A stretch of 64,000 nt of DNA from Methanomicrobiaceae archaeon (lineage in GTDB: Archaea; Halobacteriota; Methanomicrobia; Methanomicrobiales; Methanomicrobiaceae). The DNA is taken from contig JAFGKW010000046.1 in NCBI GenBank assembly GCA_016928355.1, positions 1-64,000 of the forward strand. Direction: 5' to 3'. Position numbers and translations under genes: made by a program. Below are positions 40,954 through 50,144 of the stretch, in pieces; the first letter of the stretch is position 1; each line of letters begins with the position of its first letter. The notes beneath the pieces were generated by a model that was not told the origin of the DNA, ran no database searches, and was given only the letters and a program-made list of their open reading frames with translations.

Positions 40954-43506
40954 TCATCTGACTTCACGTGCATGATCTGCAGGAATCTGAATCTCAAAGA
41001 CAGCTCCTTTGCCGGGTTCTCCCACCTCGGATATACCCATACCCGTTATTCCCAGGATCTCCCTGACAAGGAAAAGGCCTAGTCCGGTATTGCTGCCATA
41101 GCCATGATCAAATATCTTCTCCTTCAGATCACAGGAGACGCCCTTCCCGTTGTCACGGAAGATGATAGTCAGGCAGTCGCTGTTTTTCCGGCATTTAACT
41201 TCAATTTCTGTAACATCTCCACCATGACGTATGGTATTGTCAAGAAGATTGAAGAATATCTTCTCAATCATGGGATCTGCATATATTTCCAGACCTCTGC
41301 AATCATTGAAAAAGGCGATATTCCTGAGCTGGGCCTTTGAGCGTGAAGATTCAATAATCTTTTCAAGATTCTGCCAGGAAGGGGTTTCAACCCCGATATT
41401 CTGGTAATCCCTCGTAAAAGTAATCTGCTCCTGGATATTTGATGTTGCTTTCTTTATCCTGTCAAGATAGTGCTGAAGCTCGGAATTCTCTTCAGGAAGT
41501 CTTTTAGATAAAATATCGGTAAATCCCCTGACACCTGCAATCTGGTTCAATATATCATGCCGAGTTATGCTTGAGAGAAGATTGAGCTTTTTATTTGCTT
41601 CATATAGTGCATCCTGGTACATTCTCTTGTCCGACACATCCTGCATAATGCCTGCAATCCGTACAGGATTTCCATCACTGTCACAGTCCACAACCTTTCC
41701 GAGAACAGTGATCCACCTGTTCAAACCGGTTTCCGTCTTGAATTTATACTCCGATTCAAACTGTTTAGACTTTAGATCTGATATTGTAGAAGATGAATTG
41801 CCATTATCTGCATAATAATCCATAATTATTTTATAGAATTCCTGCTGGAGGATCTCCCTCCACATCGAGCCTGAACGATCAGTATGTTCTTTCACCTGAC
41901 CAAACATCTCGTCATAATTTCCCTCAAAGTACATCTCATCCCTTTCAATATCCCAGTCCCAGACGCACACGCCCGCACCCTCAATCGCAAGGTTAAGTCT
42001 CTCTCTGCTGACTGCAAGTTCGACTTCCCCCCTTTTTCTCTCCGATATATCCCTGAGTATTGCCTGGTACAGTCCTTCTTCAGGATCGATTATTCCTGAA
42101 CTGATCTCGACATCGATATAATCCCCTTCCCTGTGCTGCATCCGGGATTCAAAAAAGATACCCCCGGAAGAGGAGACTTCATACATCCCCGAAACTTTAT
42201 CCCATTCCGATTCGGGAAAACGGCACTTCAGGTCCTGGGAGACCGCTTCATCCCTCTTTATCCCAAGCATATTACAAAGCCGGGTATTGATATCCATAAT
42301 CATACCGTCTCTGTTGAAAATAATGACAGCATCATTTGAATTTTCAAAAAGACTCCTGAATTTTTTCTCATTCCTGCGGAGGGCCATCTCCATCCTTTTT
42401 CTCTGGCTGATGTCCATTGCAATACCTTTGATGCCCCGGACCGAACTGTCATCATCAAAATCATAGCTAAAATGAACAAGAACAGGGATTATGCTGCCAT
42501 CGGGTTTTTTCACCCTGTATTCTACAGCCCCGAGAAACATTCCCTTAAAGAACCATTCAAGGTTTTTCCGGGCACGATCCCTGTCCTCCTCAACAAGAAC
42601 GTCCCATAATTTAAGTCCTCCCGATAGTTCTTCAGGCGTCCTTCCTGCAATATTGATCGAATACCTCGTAGCAAAACAAAAATTGCCGTCGATATCGAGT
42701 TCAAAGATCATCTCGGGAAGCTGATTGGTGAGGTGACGATAACGGGTTTCACTTGCAATAATCTTTTTTTCTGCAATCACCCTGTCAGTGACGTCCCGGA
42801 TATAGGCCCTCATCACACCTTTGGATGAATCGATTATACTGGAATGGATCTCAATATAGACGATATTTCCGTCAGACTGCCTGAGTTCAGTGTCGGTAAA
42901 TCCGCTCCCGGAGAGACTGACGTCATAAAAAGCCTTCTTTAAGGCATCCTCGTCGATGAAATTCTTCAAATCGTCTATTTTTAAAAATCTAACATACTTC
43001 TTTTCGAGCCCGAGAAGTGTAGATGCGGCATTGTTGACTCCAAGAATCAACCCTTCGGAATCATAGACTATGATAGCATCCTGGATCTCCTCAAAAAGAT
43101 TCTCGTAATTGCTGATACTCTTTATAAGGGTCTTTTTGCTCTCATTACTGGTTTTAGAGATCATCGATATGCTGATCCCGACTGCAATATACGTCAGCAT
43201 CATCGAAAATCCGATAAGAAGGCCTTCAATATCGAAATTTACAAGAAAAACAGCGATTAAAAAGTAAATAAGCCCAATTGCAGTACTAGTTGAAAGCCCC
43301 TTTGTAAAAAATTTCAGGTTGAGAAGGATCAGGGGAAAATAAAAGAGATTTGATACCAGAAGGAACGCCCCCCCGGTGGAGAAGACAAGTGCAGTCTCAG
43401 AAAGCACCACCATGAAGATCACAAGCGCGATCATCATCAGATATGATATATCGTTCTGGTCGGGATCCTTTTCGATTAAATCTGAAAAAGGGTTGATCAG
43501 TTTCAA
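40954..43506 (-). CDS. Membrane-bound multi-PAS histidine kinase
   Basis: Sensor kinase of about 850 residues. The N-terminus contains five or so hydrophobic helices (residues about 20-125) with hardly any extracytoplasmic loop. Then follow four PAS domains: about 140-250, 265-385, 390-500 and 515-640, the last with PAC-type region RWITVLGKVVDCDSDGNP. The H-box is LSSITRHDILNQIAGVRGF, and the ATPase domain has FFNLLDNTIRHGGD, FRDNGKGVSCDLKEK and GLGLFLVREILGITG. TTG 43506 is preferred because GGAGG lies 8 bases upstream, while the ORF's first codon is seven codons before. A receiver gene follows on the same strand and is its likely partner. The signal is unknown. Confidence 0.92.
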   Translation of the reverse strand: MKLINPFSDLIEKDPDQNDISYLMMIALVIFMVVLSETALVFSTGGAFLLVSNLFYFPLILLNLKFFTKGLSTSTAIGLIYFLIAVFLVNFDIEGLLIGFSMMLTYIAVGISISMISKTSNESKKTLIKSISNYENLFEEIQDAIIVYDSEGLILGVNNAASTLLGLEKKYVRFLKIDDLKNFIDEDALKKAFYDVSLSGSGFTDTELRQSDGNIVYIEIHSSIIDSSKGVMRAYIRDVTDRVIAEKKIIASETRYRHLTNQLPEMIFELDIDGNFCFATRYSINIAGRTPEELSGGLKLWDVLVEEDRDRARKNLEWFFKGMFLGAVEYRVKKPDGSIIPVLVHFSYDFDDDSSVRGIKGIAMDISQRKRMEMALRRNEKKFRSLFENSNDAVIIFNRDGMIMDINTRLCNMLGIKRDEAVSQDLKCRFPESEWDKVSGMYEVSSSGGIFFESRMQHREGDYIDVEISSGIIDPEEGLYQAILRDISERKRGEVELAVSRERLNLAIEGAGVCVWDWDIERDEMYFEGNYDEMFGQVKEHTDRSGSMWREILQQEFYKIIMDYYADNGNSSSTISDLKSKQFESEYKFKTETGLNRWITVLGKVVDCDSDGNPVRIAGIMQDVSDKRMYQDALYEANKKLNLLSSITRHDILNQIAGVRGFTDILSKRLPEENSELQHYLDRIKKATSNIQEQITFTRDYQNIGVETPSWQNLEKIIESSRSKAQLRNIAFFNDCRGLEIYADPMIEKIFFNLLDNTIRHGGDVTEIEVKCRKNSDCLTIIFRDNGKGVSCDLKEKIFDHGYGSNTGLGLFLVREILGITGMGISEVGEPGKGAVFEIQIPADHAREVR

Positions 43507-43639
43507 AAATAATTCCTCCAACAACAATATATGGAAGTAATATCTCCCAATTACTTAAATAATAGACGTTTTCTTTCCAACTTGCAGTAAGAGGTTATGA
43601 AAGTGAGTTATATCAATATAAAGCCTCAATATATTAGGC

Positions 43640-44251
43640 ATGACAGACCCTTATGAAGCCCTTTTAAAAAAGGCATATACAAATATCACGGAAACTTCCG
43701 GGGATGAGGGGCGTTTTCAGGTACCTGAAGCCAGGGTGTATATTGAAGGAAAGACCACTGTTCTTGAGAATTTCTCAGAGATCACATCGACCCTGCGCAG
43801 GGATCCGGATCATGTGATGAAATATATGCTTGGAGAGCTTGGAACTGCAGGTAAGATCGACGGAAACCGTGCGATATTCAATGGAAAATTCGACAGAGAG
43901 CTGATTAGCGGCCTTGTAGACAAATATACTGAAGGTTACGTCATCTGTTCTGAATGCGGAAAGCCCGACACAAGGCTCGTTAAAGACGGAAGGATACCGA
44001 TGCTCAGGTGCGACGCATGCGGAGGGCACAGGCCGATCAGGAAGAGGAGATCAAGAGGGGACGCAACCGCAAATCTCGTTGAAGAAGGCAAGGAGCTTGA
44101 TGTTGAGATTCAGTTCCTCTCAAAGAGAGGTGACGGAGTTGCAAAGGTCGGGAAATATACCCTATATGTCGCAAATACAAAACCCGGACAGAAAATCAGG
44201 GTTAAAATAACAAGAGTCGCAGGTTCGATTGCCTTCACAGAGAAGGCCTGA
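43640..44251 (+). CDS. Translation initiation factor aIF2 beta subunit with C-terminal TRAM domain
   Basis: Subunit of the heterotrimeric initiator-tRNA-binding factor aIF2. Residues 1-135 are the aIF2-beta core, with the helical N-terminus, [18 protein letters not shown] and the C-terminal zinc ribbon [12 protein letters not shown]...LRCDACGG. Residues about 145-203 form a TRAM domain ([33 protein letters not shown]), a small RNA-binding beta-barrel fused to this factor in many Methanomicrobia. A TATA-like sequence at 43610-43622 about 25 bases before ATG 43640 suggests a leaderless transcript. The gene is transcribed alone and converges with rpoL. Confidence 0.95.
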   Translation: MTDPYEALLKKAYTNITETSGDEGRFQVPEARVYIEGKTTVLENFSEITSTLRRDPDHVMKYMLGELGTAGKIDGNRAIFNGKFDRELISGLVDKYTEGYVICSECGKPDTRLVKDGRIPMLRCDACGGHRPIRKRRSRGDATANLVEEGKELDVEIQFLSKRGDGVAKVGKYTLYVANTKPGQKIRVKITRVAGSIAFTEKA

Positions 44252-44283
44252 GAAAAAATTATTTTAAATTTTTTTAATTTTAT

Positions 44284-44553
44284 TCAGGATTTTTCAATAG
44301 TCTCTATCAACCCGGAGCAATTGCCTGAAATGGCAACTGCAGCTTCACGGATTGCATCCACAGGTTTTTTACCGCCTTTTGTAGTTACGAGGAGAACAGG
44401 ATCGGTAAAATGGAATTCACTACTATAATTTGCTACATCGACTTCAGGATCTCTCAGGATTTCATCCACAAGTGCGTTCATGAAGGTATGCCCTTCCCCG
44501 ATAAAGGCTATACGTGCCAGATCGTCCCTGAGTTCTATTACTTTTATCTCCAT
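44284..44553 (-). CDS. rpoL: DNA-directed RNA polymerase subunit L (Rpo11)
   Basis: Small assembly subunit of archaeal RNA polymerase, 89 residues, homologous to eukaryotic RPB11/RPAC2; it pairs with subunit D. Typical blocks are FIGEGHTFMNALVDEIL and DPEVDVANYSSEFHFTDP, followed by VLLVTTKGGKKPVDAIREA. It ends 32 bases from the stop of the aIF2-beta gene on the other strand, with AT-rich T-runs in both directions that could terminate both transcripts. The upstream neighbour on the same strand is an MBL-fold hydrolase 66 bases away. Confidence 0.95.
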   Translation of the reverse strand: MEIKVIELRDDLARIAFIGEGHTFMNALVDEILRDPEVDVANYSSEFHFTDPVLLVTTKGGKKPVDAIREAAVAISGNCSGLIETIEKS

Positions 44554-44619
44554 AGGTACCCATATCTTTGGATTTTATACGAGTATATAAGTATTGGTCA
44601 GATCATTCTGCAGACAGTA

Positions 44620-45339
44620 TCAGAATTCAAACGTCTGAAAATCAAATGCGGCATGAGGATATGCAAGTGGAATCCTGTGGCTCATGTGAACAAAATAATA
44701 CTCCAGCGGAGAGAGTTTTTCTGCAAGGTCTGTGGCTTCACGGACATTCATATGCTTCCCGATATGGACAGATTCGGGCATCAGGGCATCAAGGAACAAA
44801 ATATCGCAGTCCTTTAATTCGTCCATAGTCCTTTGCGGGAGATGAGGATTTGTATCAGCTGTATACCCAATCTTCTTATCCCCGTACCTGATTACAATCC
44901 CGCATGTTTCTATTGGAGGATGATTTACTGTTACAAAGGTAAATTCCATTCCAAAGAGGGTGAACGGCTTATACGGTTCAACAATATTTTTTCCAAATCT
45001 TATAAAATGGAAGAAACCGGAGACATCATCCATTATCTTTTCAGGAGCATATGCAGGAGGAAAGTCCTGAACCCTGTAGAATTCATTGAATCCTGCGATA
45101 TGATCATAATGAGCATGCGTCCATAATACCGCACTTATAGTGGGTGCACCGGCCCGGATTAGCTGTTCCTTGAGATCGGGAGATGTGTCGATGAGCACAT
45201 AACCACCATCGTTTTCGACCAGAAAGGAGGTCCTAAGACGAGATACTCCATCTTCAACCGCCCCGGAGCATACCTCGCAGTCACACCCGACACGCGGGGT
45301 TCCCACAGTATCTCCGGTTCCAAGAATTGTTATCTTCAT
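44620..45339 (-). CDS. Metallo-beta-lactamase-fold hydrolase (PhnP-like)
   Basis: Metal-dependent phosphodiesterase-type enzyme, 239 residues. The metal-binding motif is LWTHAHYDHIAG (HxHxDH), with further ligands in FTYTADTNP-like IGYTADTNPHLP and in FVHMSHRIPL. The N-terminal ILGTGDTVGTPRVGCDCEVC and the cysteine pair in CDCEVC match PhnP/cyclic-phosphodiesterase-like proteins. The natural substrate in methanogens is not known. Its ATG overlaps the stop of the upstream AAA+ gene by four bases (ATGA), so the two are translated together. Confidence 0.88.
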   Translation of the reverse strand: MKITILGTGDTVGTPRVGCDCEVCSGAVEDGVSRLRTSFLVENDGGYVLIDTSPDLKEQLIRAGAPTISAVLWTHAHYDHIAGFNEFYRVQDFPPAYAPEKIMDDVSGFFHFIRFGKNIVEPYKPFTLFGMEFTFVTVNHPPIETCGIVIRYGDKKIGYTADTNPHLPQRTMDELKDCDILFLDALMPESVHIGKHMNVREATDLAEKLSPLEYYFVHMSHRIPLAYPHAAFDFQTFEF

Positions 45340-46619
45340 ATAGAAGCGCTCTGGCGGATCGTATCTCTTTCGCGGACGTTGCCCATACCCTGTTCTATAT
45401 CACATTCAGACAACTCGAAACTGTCCCTCATAAGGGCCGAGATAAGAGATTCCTTGATCATTATCCTAAGATCCGCCCCCGAGAAACCCTCTGTTTCGGA
45501 TGCAAGCTCTTCGAAATCACATGTGCAGTCAAGAGTCCGGGTAATCTTCTTCAGGATCTCGACTCTCATCTCATAACCGGGAAGCGGGAATTCAACGACA
45601 TCGTCAAAACGTCTCCATGCAGCCTCATCAAGAATCCCGGGATGGTTTGTTGCACCGATCAGCACGACACCGTTTCTTACAAAGCTTACAGTATCAATAT
45701 TTTTCAGAAGCATATTTACAGCCCGTTTCATCGCCCCATTGTCTTCGGTCACCCTGCTCTTGGCAACAAAATCAAACTCATCGATGAAGAGAATGCACGG
45801 CGAAAGACTCCTTGCAAGCTCAAATATCCTGTCAATGTTTTTTGAGGTCTCACCAAGGTATTGGGATGTCACCATGGCAAGCCTTACTTCGAGCATCGGC
45901 ATTTTAAGCTCCTTGGACATTGCAAGTGCCAGAGAGGTTTTCCCAGTACCCGGAGGGCCTACAAACAGTAGCTTTCCGAATTCAAAGATCCTCCTTTCAT
46001 TCAGGAAGTCCCTGTTTTTGAGGGCAATCTTGATCTTTCTTATACCTTCCTGCTGCCTAGGTGTGCAGACAAGGTCATCAAGAGAGTATTCAATCTCTTC
46101 AGGAGAACTGATGATAATAAGTCCCCTTGCGGCCTTTAAATCCTCATCATCACCGATTATATGGTTTACTCTGGCCTCAAGATACTCCTTTGAATCAGTA
46201 AACCCGGGGACATTCTCAAGAGATTCTTTATGCGAAATCCCTTCTTCACCGCAGTTTTCATAATAAAAAGCAAGTACCGGATTCTGCATTATCCTCTCCT
46301 TTCCGGCCTGCCTTATAAACCATCCTGCAGCAGCATCGAGAGTTGTTATACTGAATCTCTTTCCGAATTCATCAAATTTTACAAAGGGGTTCTGCTTAAC
46401 GACATCAATAACATTATCCGCCCTGCAGAGCCTGATTATTACAGATTCCCCTATTGCAATCGGCCTCTCAATATCGGTATTATAGCTGCCTGTGCCGAAA
46501 AATTTCCAGTATTTTTTTGGCAGATCAAGTTTCGTGAGTTCTTCATTTCTGTTTATGATATCGGCTGTAATGAGAAACTCAAGAACATCGACTGCCAGTT
46601 CTTTGTCGTCGGCATTCAT
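45336..46619 (-). CDS. AAA+ ATPase
   Basis: Cytosolic ATPase of 427 residues with one AAA module. Walker A is LLFVGPPGTGKTSLALAM (about residue 217), Walker B is CILFIDEFDFVAK, the second region of homology contains LIGATNHPGILDEAAWRRFD, and the lid has GFSGADLRIMIKESL. The N-terminal 190 residues do not resemble the coiled coil and OB domain of the proteasome activator PAN, nor the N domain of Cdc48. The Ile-rich lid and position suggest the Cdc48/VAT-related group of archaeal AAA proteins with unknown clients. It is coupled to a downstream MBL-fold hydrolase gene by ATGA. Confidence 0.88.
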   Translation of the reverse strand: MNADDKELAVDVLEFLITADIINRNEELTKLDLPKKYWKFFGTGSYNTDIERPIAIGESVIIRLCRADNVIDVVKQNPFVKFDEFGKRFSITTLDAAAGWFIRQAGKERIMQNPVLAFYYENCGEEGISHKESLENVPGFTDSKEYLEARVNHIIGDDEDLKAARGLIIISSPEEIEYSLDDLVCTPRQQEGIRKIKIALKNRDFLNERRIFEFGKLLFVGPPGTGKTSLALAMSKELKMPMLEVRLAMVTSQYLGETSKNIDRIFELARSLSPCILFIDEFDFVAKSRVTEDNGAMKRAVNMLLKNIDTVSFVRNGVVLIGATNHPGILDEAAWRRFDDVVEFPLPGYEMRVEILKKITRTLDCTCDFEELASETEGFSGADLRIMIKESLISALMRDSFELSECDIEQGMGNVRERDTIRQSASI

Positions 46620-46726
46620 ATGTACATCATCATATTTTACTGCTCAAACAGGATAATATTATCCCAAGTAGCATTACTCTAAAAAAGAACAAAATTTAAT
46701 TTGTTATTATTCGCTTTAATATAATA

Positions 46727-47605
46727 TTAATCAGTCGTCACTATACACCCATCAGCGGTTACAACCATAGTATGTTCGGCCTGTGATACAAGCGATCCGG
46801 GAACATCATGCAGTACAGGATAACCCCTGATAATATTCTGCTTCATGAGCTGTGAAAGTGCCAGATCGCATTTCTCCTCATAATACCAGTGCCTGGAGAA
46901 CGGGAGATTGTTTCTTTCCGCCACCTTCTTCATCAGTTTTCTTGCAGATGGCAGCCTTATCTGGCGGCCCGAGATCTGGCTGTATATCTCAGTGCGAGAG
47001 GAATCCGATACCATGCCCGTCCCCGTAGATGCAAAGGGCTCTATTGCAAAGACCATTCCCTCTTCGAGTTCTGTTCCGCCCTGCATACCTACATTGGGGA
47101 TCGTGGGAATTCCGTGAAGCAGATACCTGCCGAGCCCGTGGCCGGTAAGGTTGGCTACAGGACGATAGCCCCGGCTTTCAATCTCGGCCTGGATCATAGC
47201 ACCGATCTCACCGGTCCTGACACCGGGCCTCACCGCTCCTATGGCAGCATTTAATGCAGCCCGGGAAGCCCCGACGAGGAGATCGTTTCTCCCAAGATCG
47301 ATTGTGACAGCGGTATCGGCAATGTAGCCGTCGATATGAACACCGAGATCAACCTTTACAACATCTCCTGACTTAAAAACACGTTCATCACCAGGAGAGG
47401 CAGTGTCATGTGCCGCAGCCTCATTCAATGAAATATTTAATGGAAATGCAATTCCGCCACCCATTGAGACTATCTTCTCTTCGCTATCGACGACGACATC
47501 CAGTATCTTCTCTCCTTCCTTTACTCTTTCGGCCGCAGAATCCCTGCACTCCCGTGCAATTCTGCCGGCCTCAAGATATTTCTCAAGAATCTCTCCTTCA
47601 ATCAT
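46727..47605 (-). CDS. map: Methionine aminopeptidase, type II
   Basis: Removes the initiator methionine from new proteins. The 292-residue protein from ATG 47605 has the pita-bread fold residues: His in NEAAAHDTASPGDE, Asp in VVKVDLGVHIDGYIADTAVT, His in LTGHGLGRYLLHGIPTIPN and Glu in MVFAIEPFAST, plus a final Glu near EHTMVVT. The insert between the last two motifs (about 60 residues with a winged-helix pattern) defines type II. The start overlaps the stop of the upstream M24 peptidase gene (ATGA), and the longer open frame is ignored. Confidence 0.95.
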   Translation of the reverse strand: MIEGEILEKYLEAGRIARECRDSAAERVKEGEKILDVVVDSEEKIVSMGGGIAFPLNISLNEAAAHDTASPGDERVFKSGDVVKVDLGVHIDGYIADTAVTIDLGRNDLLVGASRAALNAAIGAVRPGVRTGEIGAMIQAEIESRGYRPVANLTGHGLGRYLLHGIPTIPNVGMQGGTELEEGMVFAIEPFASTGTGMVSDSSRTEIYSQISGRQIRLPSARKLMKKVAERNNLPFSRHWYYEEKCDLALSQLMKQNIIRGYPVLHDVPGSLVSQAEHTMVVTADGCIVTTD

Positions 47606-48735
47606 ATTCTTATATCCTCCGGATAATCGGTGAAACATTCAAATCCGACCTTATTTATCATGCCAATATCCTCAAGCCTCACACCGCCGGTCTTATTATA
47701 ATAAAGGCCAGGTTCCACGGTCACCACATTGCCTTCAAGAAGTTCTCCGCCCGAAGGCGAAAGGGATGGCTGTTCATGGACTGCAAGACCCACACCATGC
47801 CCGAGACTGTGGATAAAACCCTCATTTCCGGATGAATAACCATTCTCATTAAAGAAACCAACGACAAATTCATGTATCTCCTTCCCGCTAACCCCTTCTC
47901 TGAGCCTCCCCTTCGCAAGCGCTTTGGCCTCCCGGACACACGAATACATTTCTGCAATCTCCTTATCAGGTTCACCTCTGACAACGGTCCGTGTCATATC
48001 AGAGTAATACCCGGTTCTGGAATCGCAGGGAAACATATCAATCACTACAGGCTCGTTCTCAAGGATTACGCCGCTGCCGGTGCAGTGCGGGATGGCGGTC
48101 TCCCTCCCGCATGAAACTATAGTATCCCTTGCAAAAAAACCCCTTCTAAGGAAAAAACAGTGTACCTCGTTTCTTATATAATCAGAAGTCAGTGGATCCC
48201 CGGAGATGTAGAGTTCACCATCCCTGATCTCTGCATTCTTAATCAGCGATATGGCAAAACCCATCGCCTCTTCGGTGACTTTCTGAATCCTGCGGATTTT
48301 CTCCGCCTCGGCAGGACTCTTTACAGATCTCATTTCCGATACAATTCCCCTGTCCACACGGGTGCTGCAGAATGATTCAATCTTTTTTGCGAGTGACACA
48401 GGAAGATCAGGAGATAGAAGGACGTCCCCGCCTGCAAGACGGCATATCGTCGCTGCTGTAGCCGTAAGTCCGTCTTTGTACTCCTTGAGATCATCGAAGA
48501 ATCCGGCATCACCGCGTGTAAGAACACCGCAGCGACATTCGTCAAAGGCCCGGTCATACTCCATCTGAGGAACGACTAAAATACCTTTTTCCCCTTTCTT
48601 TTTAATGTAAACAAGGGGATCATTGACCTGAAAACCGGTCAGGTACATCATATCGGGATTTGATGAATTGGCATATGCAACATATGCAGATGTTCCGGTT
48701 TTTAGAAGTTCTGTGTCGACAAGGTCGGACGGCAT
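47602..48735 (-). CDS. M24-family Xaa-Pro aminopeptidase/dipeptidase
   Basis: Metallopeptidase of 377 residues when started at ATG 48735 (MPSDLVDTEL). The N-terminal creatinase-like domain (MYLTGFQVNDPLVY, GILVVPQMEYDRA) is followed by the catalytic domain with metal ligands in VIDMFPCDSRTGYYSDMTRT, HSLGHGVGLAVHEQPSLSP and NVVTVEPGLYY. It likely cleaves Xaa-Pro bonds in peptides. The open frame continues far upstream but with non-conserved, hydrophobic sequence and through the divergent promoter. It is followed without gap by map, so two related M24 enzymes share a transcript. Confidence 0.9.
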   Translation of the reverse strand: MPSDLVDTELLKTGTSAYVAYANSSNPDMMYLTGFQVNDPLVYIKKKGEKGILVVPQMEYDRAFDECRCGVLTRGDAGFFDDLKEYKDGLTATAATICRLAGGDVLLSPDLPVSLAKKIESFCSTRVDRGIVSEMRSVKSPAEAEKIRRIQKVTEEAMGFAISLIKNAEIRDGELYISGDPLTSDYIRNEVHCFFLRRGFFARDTIVSCGRETAIPHCTGSGVILENEPVVIDMFPCDSRTGYYSDMTRTVVRGEPDKEIAEMYSCVREAKALAKGRLREGVSGKEIHEFVVGFFNENGYSSGNEGFIHSLGHGVGLAVHEQPSLSPSGGELLEGNVVTVEPGLYYNKTGGVRLEDIGMINKVGFECFTDYPEDIRI

Positions 48736-48805
48736 AATAATTCCATGAATATTTCTCCCACATACACAAGTAATTTTACGAGATGGTGTCCAACAATTTA
48801 ATGCA

Positions 48806-49033
48806 ATGAATCCATCTGCAGAAAAGATATTCAAGATGAAATTCGCCAAACTCACGATAATGCTGAACGTTATCATAATACTTGTGGCGGTTGCCATGCT
48901 CGCCTTTTTCGGCCTCATCCCGGTATACAGCATGGCAATATGCATAGCATGCCTTGTTTTAGCCGTTGTTTTGTCCCTGTTATTCAGGAGCCATTACATA
49001 AAAGACAAGGCCTGGCTCATGGAGCAGGAATAA
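48806..49033 (+). CDS. Small membrane protein with two hydrophobic helices
   Basis: Protein of 75 residues without a recognised family. After a short basic N-terminus it has two hydrophobic helices (about residues 17-36 and 41-60, with ILVAVAMLAFFGLIPVY and CIACLVLAVVLSLLF), ending in a charged tail HYIKDKAWLMEQE, probably cytoplasmic. Met 11 is an alternative start because no ribosome binding site is seen before Met 1. It is divergent from the M24 peptidase and 27 bases upstream of a small winged-helix gene, with which it probably forms an operon. Confidence 0.65.
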   Translation: MNPSAEKIFKMKFAKLTIMLNVIIILVAVAMLAFFGLIPVYSMAICIACLVLAVVLSLLFRSHYIKDKAWLMEQE

Positions 49034-49060
49034 ATTATTTTTAGATAAGAGGGAGCCATT

Positions 49061-49354
49061 ATGCTGAACAAGCTTAAATCCGAGACAGAGATTGTCCTGA
49101 GGCATATAGAAGTGATAAAGGCCGTCATGCAGCACCAGCCGATCGGCATCCTCAAACTCTCGGAGATCATGGACATCCCTTCACATAAGATAAGATATTC
49201 GCTCAAGGTTCTCGAGCAGCTGGGATACATCATGGCGTCGCAATCGGGTGCGGTTGCAACTCCGAAAGCGGCAGATCTCATGGAGAATCTCGACACCCAG
49301 GCAGACGAACTTATCGACCTGCTTAAAAAGATTAAGGCTGCCGCAGAGAGTTAA
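49061..49354 (+). CDS. Small winged-helix protein
   Basis: Protein of 97 residues containing a helix-turn-helix of the winged type: IEVIKAVMQHQPIGILKLSE, IMDIPSHKIRYSLKVLEQLG as recognition region, YIMASQSGAVATPKA as wing, then a C-terminal helix with LIDLLKKIKAAAES that may dimerise. It resembles archaeal DUF-type transcription regulators but I cannot name a subfamily. GGGAGCC lies 6 bases before ATG 49061. It may regulate its own small operon with the membrane protein upstream (inference). tRNA-Asn follows after 53 bases. Confidence 0.75.
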   Translation: MLNKLKSETEIVLRHIEVIKAVMQHQPIGILKLSEIMDIPSHKIRYSLKVLEQLGYIMASQSGAVATPKAADLMENLDTQADELIDLLKKIKAAAES

Positions 49355-49407
49355 ATCCATAATATTTAATAACGCAAAAGTCAACATTTATAGGCAATCT
49401 GAAGAGT

Positions 49408-49480
49408 GCCTCCATAACTCAGTTGGTAGAGTGTCTGGCTGTTAACCAGAATGTCACAGGTTCGAGTCCTGTTGGGGGCG
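49408..49480 (+). tRNA. tRNA-Asn (anticodon GUU)
   Basis: A 73-base cloverleaf. The acceptor stem GCCTCCA pairs with TGGGGGC (one G-U), followed by discriminator G. The D arm is ACTC-AGTTGGTA-GAGT, the anticodon arm TCTGG-CTGTTAA-CCAGA with anticodon GTT at 49441-49443, the variable loop ATGTC, and the T arm ACAGG-TTCGAGT-CCTGT. No intron and no encoded CCA. A run of T (49483 onwards) follows immediately and probably ends transcription. Confidence 0.97.
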
Positions 49481-49482
49481 TC

Positions 49483-49499
49483 GTTTTTTATTTTTTTTA
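49483..49499 (+). terminator. T-rich terminator after tRNA-Asn
   Basis: TTTTTTATTTTTTTT follows the tRNA within three bases. Archaeal RNA polymerase terminates at T-runs on the coding strand, so this is the likely end of the tRNA transcript. Confidence 0.6.
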
Positions 49500-49613
49500 A
49501 TATTAATACGTGGAAATATTGTCTTTTTTTAATTGCTTCAGCATGATAGGATATCTCATTATTCAAAAAAATTTAAATTCACCTATGACCTCTTTTCAAA
49601 TAAGGTGAATGCT

Positions 49614-50114
49614 TTGACCGAAAAAGGATTTTTAACGATAGAAGAATTAAACGGAAAAATTGAGAAATTAACCCAATTTGGCGATTATGAAGCAGCCATT
49701 GAATTATATGATCAATTATTAGAGATTGTTCCTAATGATGAAGATGTTTGGTGTGAACGTACCTTCGCACTTTGTGAACTCGGTCAATTTGATAAAGCAA
49801 TAGAATCATGCGACAGTACAATTTCAATTAATCCCAATAATGCCTCAGCATGGTTTGATCGTAGTTACTCACTCTCTCAGATTGGACATAATGAAGAAGC
49901 ACTTGAATCTTGCAATAAACTACTTGAAATCGATCCTAATTTTATTGATGGATGGGAAGAAAGGGCATACATACTTTATAATTTAGGCCAGATTGATGAA
50001 GCAATTACATCTCTTGATAAAGGTCTCGAAATAAAACCCAAAGATGAAGACCATGGTGTTGTTAAAGTAATGAAACAACTTCGTAAAGAATGGTTACAAG
50101 ATAAAAATGAATAA
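49614..50114 (+). CDS. Tetratricopeptide-repeat protein
   Basis: AT-rich gene for a soluble TPR protein of about 166 residues. Three to four 34-residue TPR units can be counted, with cores such as GDYEAAIELYDQLLEIVPN, GQFDKAIESCDSTISINPN, GHNEEALESCNKLLEIDPN and GQIDEAITSLDKGLEIKPK. GGTGA six bases before TTG 49614 gives a start MTEKGFLTIEEL; the open frame continues to 49533 but without a ribosome site. The function is protein-protein contact, partner unknown. Codon use is more AT-rich than in the neighbours, which may reflect later acquisition. Element copy C begins 30 bases after the stop. Confidence 0.85.
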   Translation: MTEKGFLTIEELNGKIEKLTQFGDYEAAIELYDQLLEIVPNDEDVWCERTFALCELGQFDKAIESCDSTISINPNNASAWFDRSYSLSQIGHNEEALESCNKLLEIDPNFIDGWEERAYILYNLGQIDEAITSLDKGLEIKPKDEDHGVVKVMKQLRKEWLQDKNE

Positions 50115-50144
50115 TTCTTTAAATTCAAAATTCTTTCAACAAAA

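Noticed and set aside
47602-48945. N-terminal hydrophobic extension of the M24 peptidase from 48945
   Set aside because: The extra 70 residues cross the divergent promoter region, overlap the start of the plus-strand gene at 48806 and are not family-like; ATG 48735 is used.
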